A stretch of DNA of 64,000 bases from CAVTWS01 sp963732655 (GCA_963732655.1 CAVTAI010000017.1:124001-188000), one strand, 5' to 3'. Shown: positions 17,491 to 26,206, counted from the first letter of the stretch. Numbers and translations: made by a program. The notes: generated from the sequence alone by a model not told the origin.

Positions 17491-17769
17491 GTGCCCGCTC
17501 GCGCCCTCCCCGACCCCCCAGCTGACCCGTTGGGAGCCGTCGCCAGCTCGTTCGTGAGACGGCGCGCCCTCCGCCGTCTCACCGCCGAGGAGGCAAACCT
17601 GGTGGGGTACGCGGGCCCCCTGGTGCTGTTCGAGCTCGGACCCCGGTTTCGCCTCCCCGTGATCGGGCGATTGCAGGGCAGATCCACCTACCAGATCGTG
17701 CAGCACCCGGACCGTGTGGTCATGCGTGTCACGGCCGCCGAGCTGCGGCGCCTGGGCCTCGTCCCGTAG
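17491..17769 (+). CDS. hypothetical 92-aa protein
   Basis: Not recognised. The middle (FVRRRALRRLTAEEANLVGYAGPLVLFELGPRF) and end read like a real small folded protein, and TACCGT at 17478-17483 lies seven bases before GTG 17491, giving a leaderless start in the gap between the divergent SDR and this gene. No transmembrane segment or cysteine motif. Confidence 0.55.
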   Translation: MPARALPDPPADPLGAVASSFVRRRALRRLTAEEANLVGYAGPLVLFELGPRFRLPVIGRLQGRSTYQIVQHPDRVVMRVTAAELRRLGLVP

Positions 17770-17792
17770 GGCTGACCCCGGGCCGTGATCGG

Positions 17793-19913
17793 CTAGAGCG
17801 TCCGGGCCACGTCGTTGGCGGTGCGGATGGCGCCCTGGATGTAGCCGACCTCCCCGGCGTCGCCCACGACGTGCACCTCGATGCCGACGGCGCGGAGTTC
17901 GTCGGCCAGCATCGCGTCGGCGTGGACGCCCGAGGCCAGGATCACATGACCGGCGGATGCGGTGTGCCGTTCACCGTCGCGTTCGAAGATCACCGAGTCC
18001 GATCCGATCTCGACGAGGGTTGCGTGACGCTCGATGCGCACGTGGTGCTGCTCCGCTTCGTACACGGCTCGTAGTCGTCGAGGGTGCGCCATCTCCTGGC
18101 CCACGTACGCGCCCGGCTCGATCAACGTCACTCGGCGACCTCGCTCGGCCAGGAATTCGGCCAGCTCGAGCCCGACGAGACCACCACCGATGACGGCCAC
18201 GTCGTCCGCCAGTGGCATCCACGTGCGGGACAGATCCCGCACCCGCTTCATGTCGTCGGTCAGGTGGAGCTTCCGGCCCGCCGCGATCGCCAACCGCTGG
18301 TGGAGAGCCAAGCCCTTCCCGGCGGCCGGGTCGTCGCCGGTCAGCAGACCCCGGAGGTCGTCACCGGACAGGACGTGGGCCGCTCCGGCGCCGGGGACAT
18401 CCGGCCGACTCCGCCGTGCTCCTGTCGCGACCACGACGACATCGGGGTTCAGCGCCCGTATGGAATCGACCGTGGCGTGGGTGTCGAGATGCACGGTGAC
18501 CCCGGCGTCGGCGATCGCCGCCGTCAGATAGCGGACGAGCTCGGCGTTCATCGGCGTGGTCAGCGACGAGAACCGCGCGGTCCCGCCCAGGTGATGGCCC
18601 TTCTCGACCAGCGTGACCCGATGACCGCGTCCGGCTGCTACCCGGGCTGTCTCCATGCCGCCCGGTCCACCACCGACGACGACCACGTGACGAGGCGACT
18701 CGGCGGACGTGACGGGAGGGTCGGCGTAGTGGCCGAGGTCCGCGTTGATCGCGCACACGGGCGCACCGTCCCAGAAGTTCTGGGCCACGCAGACGAAGCA
18801 GTTGATGCAGGTACGCACGAGATCGGGCCGGCCGGCCGCGAGCCGGTTCGGGATCTCCGGATCGGCCAGCAACTGGCGCCCCATCGAGACGAAGTCGCTG
18901 TCGCCACTGCGCAGCAGCGCTTCGGCCGCGTCGGGCATGATCCGGCCCACCGCGATGACGGGGATCGAGATCGAACCCTTCACGGCCTGAGCGAACTCGA
19001 TGTACTGGCCCGGCTTCCAAGGCAGCGGCCCGTCAGTGAAACCCTCGCTGAGGGAGCGGGCCGAGGCCGCGCTGACGTGGACCGCATGGGCCCCGGCAGC
19101 CTCCGCGGCCTGGGCGTGTTCGGACGCCAGCTCCGGGGTGACGCCGTCGGGGTGGTACTCCGAGCCGTCGATGCGAGCGATCACGGCGAACCCGTCGCCG
19201 CAGCGGGTACGGACGGCCTGGACCACCTCGCGCAGCAGCCGGGTGCGGCGTTCGGTCGGACCGCCGTACTCGTCGGTCCGGCGGTTGTAGAGCGGTGACA
19301 GGAAGGTGGAGATGAGGTAGCCGTGCGCGGCGTGGATCTCGACCCCGTCGAAACCGGCCTCCTGAACTCGGGCCGCGGCATCGGCGAACTGCTCCACCAC
19401 CCACGCCAGGTCCTCGACCGTCGCCTCCCGGTGGGTCGGCATCTTGCCGCCGGTCGTCGCCGCCATGCGCATCAACTCATCCATGGTGATGTTGGCCATG
19501 TCCGGCGGGTAGGAGGGCACGGGCACCGACGGAACGAGCTGGGCGCGTTCCTCGGCCGCGTCGATCCCGGCGGTCTTGCCGTGATGGCACATCTGCACGA
19601 CCACCTTCGCCCCATGGGCATGCACGGCGTCGGCCAAACGTCGCAGGCCCGGGATGTAGCGGTCCTCCGACAACGCGGGCTGGTGACGTGACGTGGCGCC
19701 GATCGGGTAGGCCACCGCAGAGGTCTCCAGGATCAGCAGCCCGACACCACCTCGGGCGCGCGCTTCGTAATGGGCGATGTTGAGGTCGGTGATCTCACCG
19801 TCGTCCGCGCATGAGTTCTGATCCATCGCCGGGAGCACGATGCGGTTCCTCAGCTCCATGGGGCCGATGCGACCCGGCGAAAGCAGGTGGGAGTGGCTGA
19901 TCCTGGCGGACAT
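17793..19913 (-). CDS. 2,4-dienoyl-CoA reductase-like NADH:flavin oxidoreductase (FadH type)
   Basis: 706 aa. An N-terminal old-yellow-enzyme TIM barrel binds FMN (about 1-365, with EIHAAHGYL at 192-200); Cys369, Cys372, Cys375 and Cys387 form the iron-sulfur site; a C-terminal FAD/NAD(P)H domain has GGGPGG and GGGLVGLELAEFLAERG. The x2 spacing of the third Cys is one residue shorter than in E. coli FadH. Electrons pass from NAD(P)H through FAD and the 4Fe-4S cluster to FMN. Substrate may be an enoyl-CoA or another enone. ATG at 19913. Confidence 0.9.
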   Translation of the reverse strand: MSARISHSHLLSPGRIGPMELRNRIVLPAMDQNSCADDGEITDLNIAHYEARARGGVGLLILETSAVAYPIGATSRHQPALSEDRYIPGLRRLADAVHAHGAKVVVQMCHHGKTAGIDAAEERAQLVPSVPVPSYPPDMANITMDELMRMAATTGGKMPTHREATVEDLAWVVEQFADAAARVQEAGFDGVEIHAAHGYLISTFLSPLYNRRTDEYGGPTERRTRLLREVVQAVRTRCGDGFAVIARIDGSEYHPDGVTPELASEHAQAAEAAGAHAVHVSAASARSLSEGFTDGPLPWKPGQYIEFAQAVKGSISIPVIAVGRIMPDAAEALLRSGDSDFVSMGRQLLADPEIPNRLAAGRPDLVRTCINCFVCVAQNFWDGAPVCAINADLGHYADPPVTSAESPRHVVVVGGGPGGMETARVAAGRGHRVTLVEKGHHLGGTARFSSLTTPMNAELVRYLTAAIADAGVTVHLDTHATVDSIRALNPDVVVVATGARRSRPDVPGAGAAHVLSGDDLRGLLTGDDPAAGKGLALHQRLAIAAGRKLHLTDDMKRVRDLSRTWMPLADDVAVIGGGLVGLELAEFLAERGRRVTLIEPGAYVGQEMAHPRRLRAVYEAEQHHVRIERHATLVEIGSDSVIFERDGERHTASAGHVILASGVHADAMLADELRAVGIEVHVVGDAGEVGYIQGAIRTANDVARTL

Positions 19914-19987
19914 GTCTCGATCATCGCACGGCGGTCTCCGGCGACGTACGTCTGGCCATTTTCGGCATCCGGGCGCATGATCGCGCG

Positions 19988-20500
19988 GTGAAGCCGCCGA
20001 CGTTCTGGACGCTGACCTTTCTCGTCGCAGTCGTGGTGAGGTTCGTCGTCGACCATGTGTGGCCCATCGGGGTGTGGGCGGCGGCCGGAGTTCTCGTGCT
20101 GGCACTGCGATGGTCCCGGGCGTGGCAGCAGCGGCGCATTCGAGCCTCCGATGCTCACGCCTCGGCCCGACACCAGGCGGCGAACGACATCGCAGCCAGC
20201 GGGGGCCGGCCAGCACCGCTCATCTCCGCGGCGTTGGCTCGACTCGACGACACCCTCATCCGCGTCGATGCTGCGCTCGAATCCGCCGTGTCGCCGAGCA
20301 TTGCCGTTGAGCTCGCCGAGCTCCGGGGCAAGATCAAGCGCTTCGAACACAGTGACGATCCCATCGAGGACCTCGTCCGCGTACGGGCACTGGAGCGACA
20401 AGCGGCTGTGGCCGAGCAGCGCTGTCGATCGAGCCTCAGCCGGTCCACCGTCCGCAGCTTCGGGATCGCCATCGGCATGTGGCGAGGAATGAACGACTGA
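19988..20500 (+). CDS. hypothetical membrane-anchored protein, 170 aa
   Basis: Not recognised. Two adjacent hydrophobic segments at about 7-22 and 27-42 (FLVAVVVRFVV and VWAAAGVLVLALRW) are followed by a long, charged, helical cytoplasmic part (ELAELRGKIKRFEHSDDP) likely to form a coiled coil. GTG start. It is divergent from the flavoenzyme gene. Confidence 0.6.
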   Translation: MKPPTFWTLTFLVAVVVRFVVDHVWPIGVWAAAGVLVLALRWSRAWQQRRIRASDAHASARHQAANDIAASGGRPAPLISAALARLDDTLIRVDAALESAVSPSIAVELAELRGKIKRFEHSDDPIEDLVRVRALERQAAVAEQRCRSSLSRSTVRSFGIAIGMWRGMND

Positions 20501-20681
20501 AGATCCTTGGCCAGCGACCGTCACCGGTCGCGCAGCTCGGTTGGCGCGTCTTCCAACCGATGGGAGCGGCCGGGCTTCATCGAGTTCAACACTTGCAGCA
20601 ACGCCGACGGCGTCGGACGTAAGGTCCATTAGTCCGTTGGGCGGATGCCTACGAGCTGACAGCTCAGGTCTCGACGCCGGG

Positions 20682-20687
20682 TACCCT
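20682..20687 (+). promoter_or_regulatory. -10 box TACCCT of the tRNA-Arg gene
   Basis: TACCCT lies nine bases before the first base of the tRNA. The same box occurs at 29563-29568 before the tRNA-Ser gene. Confidence 0.5.
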
Positions 20688-20696
20688 GCTGACTCC

Positions 20697-20769
20697 GCCC
20701 TCGTAGCTCAGGGGATAGAGCAACTCACTCCTAATGAGTAGGTCGCAGGTTCGAATCCTGCCGAGGGCG
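20697..20769 (+). tRNA. tRNA-Arg (anticodon CCT)
   Basis: Acceptor GCCCTCG pairs with CGAGGGC; D arm, anticodon stem ACTCA/TGAGT with loop CTCCTAA, and GGTTCGAATCC T arm are all present. CCT at the anticodon reads AGG. CCA is not encoded. Confidence 0.95.
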
Positions 20770-20800
20770 CGCACCGTCGAGTGACTCGCTGGGCCCAACC

Positions 20801-20828
20801 GGCTACACCGACGCCAAGTCGGATTTCA
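20801..20828 (+). repeat. 28-bp duplicate of the GrpB-gene 3' end
   Basis: Identical to 21873-21900, which encodes GYTDAKSDF near the end of the GrpB-family gene. Here it is not in any gene and lies 32 bases after tRNA-Arg. It looks like the remnant of a second GrpB copy. Confidence 0.8.
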
Positions 20829-20875
20829 AGGGTGAACCGCAACGTCGCCCGGCTGGCGAACGCTCCGCGACGACG

Positions 20876-21336
20876 GTGGTCGCCGGCGACGAGCTGGTCG
20901 ACGTGACCACGACCCGCCGCAGCCGTCGTGAGATACGTGCGCATGTTCCCGAACCGACCGAACGTGGCTGGAAGCCCGATCACCATGCACCTTCAGCCGA
21001 GGGCCAGCGGCAGCCGACGATCCCCTTCGTGGGCCTGGCTGAAGCCCTGGTGCTGGAGTCGCCAAAGCTCTACTCCGGCGGCGGCGAGCTGCTCTTCGAT
21101 TACGTCGAGCATCACCCGGGGTTCGGACGAAGTCCGACTGGTGCGTGACTTGGTGGTCGTTCGCAATGGTCAGCGCGCATTCGTCGAGGGAGCCCGGGTC
21201 GAGGATGTGCTCAAGCCGTTCTGGGGGCGATCCGCTCGACGAGCTGTCGGCGGAGTTCGGGGTGCCAGTCGATCAACTCGAGGACGTGCTCCGTGTTGCA
21301 TCCCGACGCGGATCGAACGGCTCGGACGAGACGTAG
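20876..21336 (+). pseudogene. decayed DUF433-family antitoxin-like gene
   Basis: Three frames in succession match one family. The first gives PTIPFVGLAEALVLE and LYSGGGELLFDYVE; the second (about 21130-21225) gives RDLVVVRNGQRAFVEGARVEDVLKPF; the third (about 21225-21336) gives GDPLDELSAEFGVPVDQLEDV. These follow the order of actinobacterial DUF433 proteins, which pair with PIN-like DUF5615 toxins, but the central part is missing and two frameshifts remain. The short VRMLDENRSLIACLVK just downstream (about 21354-21400) may be the stump of the toxin start. No functional product is expected. Confidence 0.65.
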
Positions 21337-21413
21337 CGAGATCGTGCCGGGGGTGCGCATGCTCGACGAGAACCGATCCTTGATCGCTTGTCTGGTGAAG
21401 AGTCGGATCCGTG

Positions 21414-21965
21414 ATGCCTGACCCAGTCGAGATCGTCGACTACGACGTACGTTGGCCGCTGCAGTTCGATGCCGCCGCCCGCGAGCTTCGACGTGTGCTC
21501 GGCGTGTGGCTGGTGGAGATCGAGCACATCGGCAGCACGGCGGTGCCGGGCCTTGCGGCGAAACCGGTCATCGACATCCAGATCGGCGTCACCAGCCTTC
21601 GTCACTCCGCCGAGATCGTGGCCGCGATGGAAGCGACCGCCTACGAGTATGTGCCCGAGTTCGAGGCCGATCTGCCGAACCGGCGTTACTTCCGACGATG
21701 GTCACCCGTCGGCGTCCGCACCCACCAGGTCCACCTCGTCGAGCGCACCGACCTCGAGTGGTGGGATCGCCATGTCGCGTTTCGCGACCGGCTCCGCTCT
21801 CACCCTGGTGACCGAGATCGCTACGCCGCCATGAAGCGACACCTCGCCGACGGGCTCCGGCACGATCGTGCGGGCTACACCGACGCCAAGTCGGATTTCA
21901 TCGGGGAGATCGTCGCGAAGGCGCGGACTCGAGCGTCGGGTGAACAGCGACCGGGTCGAGCGTGA
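21414..21965 (+). CDS. GrpB-family protein
   Basis: 183 aa. The signature EHIGSTAVPGLAAKPVIDI (about residues 36-54) and the HQVHLVERTDLEWWDRHVAFRD region are diagnostic of the GrpB/UPF0157 family, nucleotidyltransferase-fold proteins of uncertain activity, sometimes linked to CoA or antibiotic-like modification. Starts at ATG 21414 (GTG at 21411 is also possible). The 3' end overlaps the convergent acetyltransferase by 68 bases. Part of its end is duplicated at 20801. Confidence 0.88.
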   Translation: MPDPVEIVDYDVRWPLQFDAAARELRRVLGVWLVEIEHIGSTAVPGLAAKPVIDIQIGVTSLRHSAEIVAAMEATAYEYVPEFEADLPNRRYFRRWSPVGVRTHQVHLVERTDLEWWDRHVAFRDRLRSHPGDRDRYAAMKRHLADGLRHDRAGYTDAKSDFIGEIVAKARTRASGEQRPGRA

Positions 21966-22377
21966 ACCCGAGACGGTGAATCACTACGCCCGACGCGATG
22001 TTGGCCGGCGCCTCGAACCCATAGCGAACCCACGCCTCACCTGCCTCGGTTGCGAAGCCCCGGCCCCAGTACGGCGTGCCGAGCCGCCATCCGATCGCGA
22101 CCGCCGGCAGGATCTCCGGCAAGAAGTCGGGTACCGAGAGCCCCGCCCACCCCGCCAGGTCACCGGTGGCGCGAACCACCACCGCCGACACTGCCGGCCC
22201 GAACCCGTAGCGCTCGATCGTCCGCCGCAGGAACGCCTCCGTCTCGTCCGCCGTGAACCCGCGCCCGAACGGATACCACCAGAACGACCCCTGCGCCTGC
22301 AGCTCCACCAATGGCCCGAGGTCGGCCGGGCCAAGCGGGCGAAGCACCAGCCGCCCAGTGTCCAACGTCGGCCACAC
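21898..22377 (-). CDS. GNAT-family (RimJ/RimL-like) acetyltransferase, internally shortened
   Basis: 159 aa. TGRLVLRPLGPADLGPLVEL and IGWRLGTPYWGRGFATEAGEAWVRYGF match RimJ-type acetyltransferases, including the acetyl-CoA loop. The usual segment between the last helix and the ENxAS motif, about 10 residues, is absent: the protein goes directly from YGFE to APANIASGVVIHRLGF. Either a short natural variant or a deletion; activity is doubtful. GTG start at 22377. Confidence 0.7.
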   Translation of the reverse strand: MWPTLDTGRLVLRPLGPADLGPLVELQAQGSFWWYPFGRGFTADETEAFLRRTIERYGFGPAVSAVVVRATGDLAGWAGLSVPDFLPEILPAVAIGWRLGTPYWGRGFATEAGEAWVRYGFEAPANIASGVVIHRLGFTLDPVAVHPTLESAPSRRSPR

Positions 22378-22450
22378 CCCGCCGAGCCTACGGCCACCTC
22401 ACGCCCGGCCCCCGAGTTGCCGCAGGGCTCGTCGACATCATCGCCGGGCG

Positions 22451-23866
22451 TCATCGGGCGATCACGGTCACACTGAGCGGCGACGCCACCCACACCCGCT
22501 CGTCGATCACGGAAACGCCTACCGCCAGGGCCGACCCAGTGCGGTGACCGTCGAGCCGGTCGAGCGTGATCGGGTCGAGCTCGAGCACCTCCGGACCCGT
22601 CGCCACGATGACCCGGTCGCCGGCGACGCTGACGGCCGCCTCGATCACGTCATCGGCCAGCTCGACCCGGGCTGTGACCTCGAGGGTGTCGGGGTCGAGG
22701 CGCACGACGACGTCGACACCGCTGTCGGTCGTCGCCACGTACAGGCCGTCGGGACCGACGGCGACCGACCCCGCGCTCGCCACGGACCCCGTCACCTCCC
22801 CCCGGGCCGTGACCTCCATCGTCGTGGCGTCGACACGGGCGACCTCCCCGGCGTGCCCGAGCACCCAGGCGGCGTCAGGCATCGCCACAATCGCCGCCAC
22901 CGACTGGCTGGCGGCCGACCAGACGATCGATACCGCCTCGGCCGTCGGGTCGGCGCGATCGAAGCGGTACAGATCGAACACACTGGCCACGAACACGGCC
23001 TCGCCTCCCGCAGCGATCCGGACTGGCGTCGGCAGCGAGGGGCCGACCGTTGTCACTCCACCGGCCGGGTCGACGATCCGCACCGGCCCGTCACCCGTAC
23101 CCGGGGCCACCCACAGGGCGCTGTCGACGGCGACCACATCGACGGCGTCGCCGCCCAGGCCGATCAACGTGATCTCCGAACACCCCTCCGAGGCGCACAG
23201 CTCGTAGGCCACCGCCGTCTCGTGCGCCAGGTCGCGCGCCCAGGCCACCGGCCTGGTGCCGTCGAGCACGGTGATGCCCTGCACCGACGACGGCAGGAAC
23301 TGGACCTCCGCGTCGGCGCCGCCGCCGTCGCCGCCCCCACAGGCCGCCAGAAAGGCGGCCAAGCCGAGCACCCTGGCCAGGCCCGGCAGATCCGGGCGCC
23401 GGGAGATCACGGACGTGATGGCACGAGCGGGCAGGTTCGAACGCACGACCCCAAGTGTGGCCCGAGTCGGCGCGGCGTGCCGTTCGGCGCGTCCAGGCGG
23501 TTGCCACTCGACGTAGGAGGCCAGGTTCTCCAGCGACGACGCCATACCGGCCGCATGGTCGTCGACCGATATGCCGTCAGGCACGTCGGCGGCGACGACG
23601 TCGCGCTCGCCGTGCACGATATCGACGAAGCGCGCCTCCACGATGTCGGTGTCAGCCGAGCTCTTGGCGGAATCGACCGGGGCGCCGTAGGTGAGGACGA
23701 GGCGATACGAGCCACCCGGACGAAGATCGAACCGCTCGAACCTCGCCGTCATGCCGATGGGCGCCAGCCACATCGTGAGGGCATCGCGGTCCACCAACGC
23801 TCCGAGGACCGACGATACGGGAGCAGCGATCGCGCGGTAGGCGCGGGCCGTGGCGGGTCGGGTCAC
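22451..23866 (-). CDS. SRPBCC (AHSA1-like) domain fused in frame to a beta-propeller lipoprotein
   Basis: 471-aa reading frame made of two unrelated parts. Residues 1-120 are an AHSA1/SRPBCC domain (MWLAPIGMTARFERFDLRPGG, VPDGISVDDHAAGMASSLENLA) that lacks about 30 residues between HGERDVV and ADVPDG. From GTG 23410 the frame encodes a lipoprotein signal (GLARVLGLAAFLAACGGG, lipobox LAAC) and about 290 residues of repeated strands as in NHL/YncE-type propellers. Normally these would be two proteins; the lipoprotein probably starts at 23410 and the upstream domain has lost its end by deletion. The lipoprotein should be attached to the outer face of the membrane. Confidence 0.65.
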   Translation of the reverse strand: MTRPATARAYRAIAAPVSSVLGALVDRDALTMWLAPIGMTARFERFDLRPGGSYRLVLTYGAPVDSAKSSADTDIVEARFVDIVHGERDVVAADVPDGISVDDHAAGMASSLENLASYVEWQPPGRAERHAAPTRATLGVVRSNLPARAITSVISRRPDLPGLARVLGLAAFLAACGGGDGGGADAEVQFLPSSVQGITVLDGTRPVAWARDLAHETAVAYELCASEGCSEITLIGLGGDAVDVVAVDSALWVAPGTGDGPVRIVDPAGGVTTVGPSLPTPVRIAAGGEAVFVASVFDLYRFDRADPTAEAVSIVWSAASQSVAAIVAMPDAAWVLGHAGEVARVDATTMEVTARGEVTGSVASAGSVAVGPDGLYVATTDSGVDVVVRLDPDTLEVTARVELADDVIEAAVSVAGDRVIVATGPEVLELDPITLDRLDGHRTGSALAVGVSVIDERVWVASPLSVTVIAR

Positions 23867-23982
23867 CGCCCGGACGTCGGGACACGCCTCGGCGTCAGGA
23901 TCGGCGCGTCGCTCTACGCGGTGATTGGCGGCTCAGCAACGTCCCGGTCCACGCTCACCAGACGGGTGGCGTAGGGTGGCCA

Positions 23983-24108
23983 ATGGCAAACAAATCGAAT
24001 CAACAGAGTCAGCCCAAGAAGCCCGGTCGCACACTCAAAGAGAAACGGGTGGCGAAAAACGCCAAACAGGACGCCAAGGATCTCGCCCACAAGGCGTGGG
24101 AGAAGTAG
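23983..24108 (+). CDS. short basic protein, 41 aa
   Basis: Begins MANKSNQQSQPKKPGRTLKE and ends in a Lys/Ala helix closing with HKAWEK. Lys/Arg-rich and without hydrophobic segments, it may bind RNA or DNA. TAGGGT at 23972-23977 lies five bases before the ATG, which supports the start. Similar tiny Lys-rich TLKEKR proteins occur in other actinomycetes, but their role is unknown to me. Confidence 0.7.
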   Translation: MANKSNQQSQPKKPGRTLKEKRVAKNAKQDAKDLAHKAWEK

Positions 24109-24231
24109 GGGCCCCAACCCTGTCGGCCCGGACGGCTGAACTCGGCTGAGCACCCGCCTCGGACGAACCTTGGCGACACTTCACTCGTCAGAGGTGATTT
24201 CCTGCCGGAGATCGCCGACGCCTCCGGTCGA

Positions 24232-24756
24232 TCAGGTGGGCGAGGAGTCTCGATAGGCCGAGTAGGTCTCACGAGGCCAGTAGCGGACCGGCTCCAACGC
24301 GTCTGCTTCCACCAGATCAAGCCTCACCCGCTCGTAGTCGTAGCAGTTGAGCTCGTACTGATTGCCCCACGGGTCGGCGAGGTCAAAGGCCCAACACATG
24401 TCGAAGTCGATGAGATCGGCGACCGTGAGCGGGCAGCCAGTCGCGTTGTCGATCCCGGCAGGCAGCGAACGAGCGAACGCGACGAAACCCTCGGCGTCGA
24501 CGCTGAACGCGACCCCGGTTCGCTGCGGCACCATCGGATGGTCGGCGCTGGCCTCGAACAACGCGAGCATCGTGTGGCCACCATCAGCCGAGATCTGCAG
24601 CGGACCGCCGGCGAACCCAGTCGCCCAGAAGTCGAACCGCTCGACTGGCTCGAACCCGAGATGCGCTGCGTACCACCGCGCCGCCTCGGCGCGGTCCGGC
24701 ACACGAATGTGCACATGGTCGAGCCGTCCCATCTTGAACGTGGGTCGCTCGGTCAT
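24232..24756 (-). CDS. VOC-superfamily (glyoxalase/bleomycin resistance-type) protein
   Basis: 174 aa. Paired beta-alpha-beta-beta-beta units: LDHVHIRVPDRAEAARWYAAHLGF at the start and a C-terminal LADPWGNQYELNCYDYE, where Glu is the usual metal ligand with His18 of the first strand. Metal-dependent lyase, isomerase or dioxygenase, or a binding protein; substrate unknown. ATG 24756 is preferred because TAGCGT (complement of 24764-24769) stands seven bases before it. Confidence 0.8.
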   Translation of the reverse strand: MTERPTFKMGRLDHVHIRVPDRAEAARWYAAHLGFEPVERFDFWATGFAGGPLQISADGGHTMLALFEASADHPMVPQRTGVAFSVDAEGFVAFARSLPAGIDNATGCPLTVADLIDFDMCWAFDLADPWGNQYELNCYDYERVRLDLVEADALEPVRYWPRETYSAYRDSSPT

Positions 24757-24819
24757 GAACGTCACGCTACCTACGGTCGCCTGCCGATGTCGGTGGCTAG
24801 GTGGTTAACGTTCCCCGGC

Positions 24820-25743
24820 GTGCGATGGGAATCAGGCGAACCACCGCACGCGGCATCAGATGCATCGGGCTGTGCTCACAGCAAGAGACGCCTCCGGCCG
24901 AAGACATCGACGGTGACGGCATTGGTCCTCACCTTCACGGTGGGAGCGTGCTCGACCGATGCGCAGGTTGGGCTACTCGCGCATTGTCGCGACCTCCGGT
25001 CCGAGGTGGCGCCCGCCTCGGTGGCCTGCCGCGTGGACGAGGCAGGCCACATCGACATACTCACCGACACCGCCCTCGACCCTGGAACTCCGTTGTTCGT
25101 CGACCACACGACGGACCGTGTCGTCGCATTGGATCGAGACCTCCGAGTGGTGGTCGTCTCGACCCAACCGGTCGAAGTGGTCGCGCAAGGCGAGGTGGGC
25201 CGCGCCTACGGCTTCGACGACGACGGGGCGCTCGTCTCTTTGGACACCGAGGGAACGCTGCGCGGTGGGGCCGATCAGGTCATGCTCGCGTTCGAGGTCA
25301 ACGGAGCGGTCGACGTGACCGCAGGAATCGACATCTACGACACGTCGACCCTCTTCTCCGTGACACTACGAGGCGGTGGGTTCTCCGTGAACCTGGGTGA
25401 CGTGGCGACGGCTGAGGTTCACGAGCTCACACGCGCTGACCAGTTCGTCGGACAGGCGCGCTGGTCACCTGATGGAACTCGGGTCGCGTTCGTCGGCGCG
25501 GGCTACGACACGATCGAGGTAGTCGATCGCGCGGGCGCTCCGGTCGTGGAGATCCGTCCCGACGAATCACGGCTCAGCGGCACGGTCAATGCTCCGTCGT
25601 GGATCGACAACGACTCCATCGTCTTCGTCGATGCTGTCCCGGCACTCCTGTTCGCCGACGCTCGCGATGGGTCGATCGAGCGATCCAGACTGTACGACGC
25701 TGACGCCGAACCCTTCCCTGTGCTCCCGGTGGTCGTCCCCTGA
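24820..25743 (+). CDS. putative lipoprotein with TolB-like propeller repeats
   Basis: 307 aa. A basic stretch (SKRRLRPK) is followed by a hydrophobic segment and a lipobox-like VGAC near residue 45, so it is probably exported and lipidated. The C-terminal half contains WSPDGTRVAFVG and SWIDNDSIVFVD, blades of the TolB/WD40-like type. GTG 24820 is eight bases after TAACGT (24806-24811); GTG 24913 is a shorter alternative that would lose the basic n-region. Function unknown. Confidence 0.65.
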   Translation: MRWESGEPPHAASDASGCAHSKRRLRPKTSTVTALVLTFTVGACSTDAQVGLLAHCRDLRSEVAPASVACRVDEAGHIDILTDTALDPGTPLFVDHTTDRVVALDRDLRVVVVSTQPVEVVAQGEVGRAYGFDDDGALVSLDTEGTLRGGADQVMLAFEVNGAVDVTAGIDIYDTSTLFSVTLRGGGFSVNLGDVATAEVHELTRADQFVGQARWSPDGTRVAFVGAGYDTIEVVDRAGAPVVEIRPDESRLSGTVNAPSWIDNDSIVFVDAVPALLFADARDGSIERSRLYDADAEPFPVLPVVVP

Positions 25744-25891
25744 ACCGCGCTCGCCGAGGGGCGCCGCACGCCCGAGCTCGACGACTCATCGCTGCTTCCC
25801 GATGGTCGACCGGCGCGGCCGAAGCCCGCTCACCTGGAGTGGTCTCCGACCTTCTTACCCACGTCCATAGCCAACTCTGCGAATCACTGAG

Positions 25892-25897
25892 TACAGT
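25892..25897 (+). promoter_or_regulatory. candidate -10 box TACAGT of cspA
   Basis: TACAGT would start an mRNA near 25904, leaving a 5' untranslated region of about 50 bases before the GTG of cspA. Untranslated leaders are typical of cold-shock genes. No good -35 element is obvious. Confidence 0.3.
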
Positions 25898-25953
25898 AGT
25901 GGGCTACGAGTGGCCCGAGCAGTTCGGACCGCCGTACTGAGAAACGAGTAATC

Positions 25954-26154
25954 GTGGCACAAGGCACAGTCAAGTTCTTCAACTCGGAGAAGGGGTTCGG
26001 ATTCATCTCCCGCGAGCAGGGTGACGATGTGTTCGTCCACTTCTCCAACATCCAGGGTGATGGGTACAAGAGCCTCAACGAGGGTCAGCGCGTCGAGTTC
26101 GACGTGGCGCCCGGTAGGAAGGGCGAGGAAGCGCAGAACGTTCGCGTCATCTGA
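25954..26154 (+). CDS. cspA: cold shock protein (CspA family)
   Basis: 66 aa, a single OB-fold cold shock domain. RNP1 is KGFGFI (residues 14-19) and RNP2 is VFVHF (26-30). Binds single-stranded RNA and DNA and acts as an RNA chaperone. GTG start. A strong terminator hairpin follows 20 bases after the stop, so it is a single-gene transcript. Confidence 0.97.
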   Translation: MAQGTVKFFNSEKGFGFISREQGDDVFVHFSNIQGDGYKSLNEGQRVEFDVAPGRKGEEAQNVRVI

Positions 26155-26173
26155 ATCCTTCGATTCCTGGAAG

Positions 26174-26206
26174 GAGCCGTCAGCGGTCCGCCGTTGGCGG
26201 CTCTTT
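26174..26206 (+). terminator. Rho-independent terminator of cspA
   Basis: GAGCCGTCAGCG pairs with CGTTGGCGGCTC (two G-U pairs) across a six-base loop and is followed by TTT. Position and stem strength make this the best intrinsic terminator in the window. Confidence 0.7.

Noticed and set aside
20697..20828. 28-bp repeat after tRNA-Arg as an integrase attachment site
   Set aside because: The repeat does not include tRNA sequence and no integrase lies between the copies; it matches the GrpB coding end instead.
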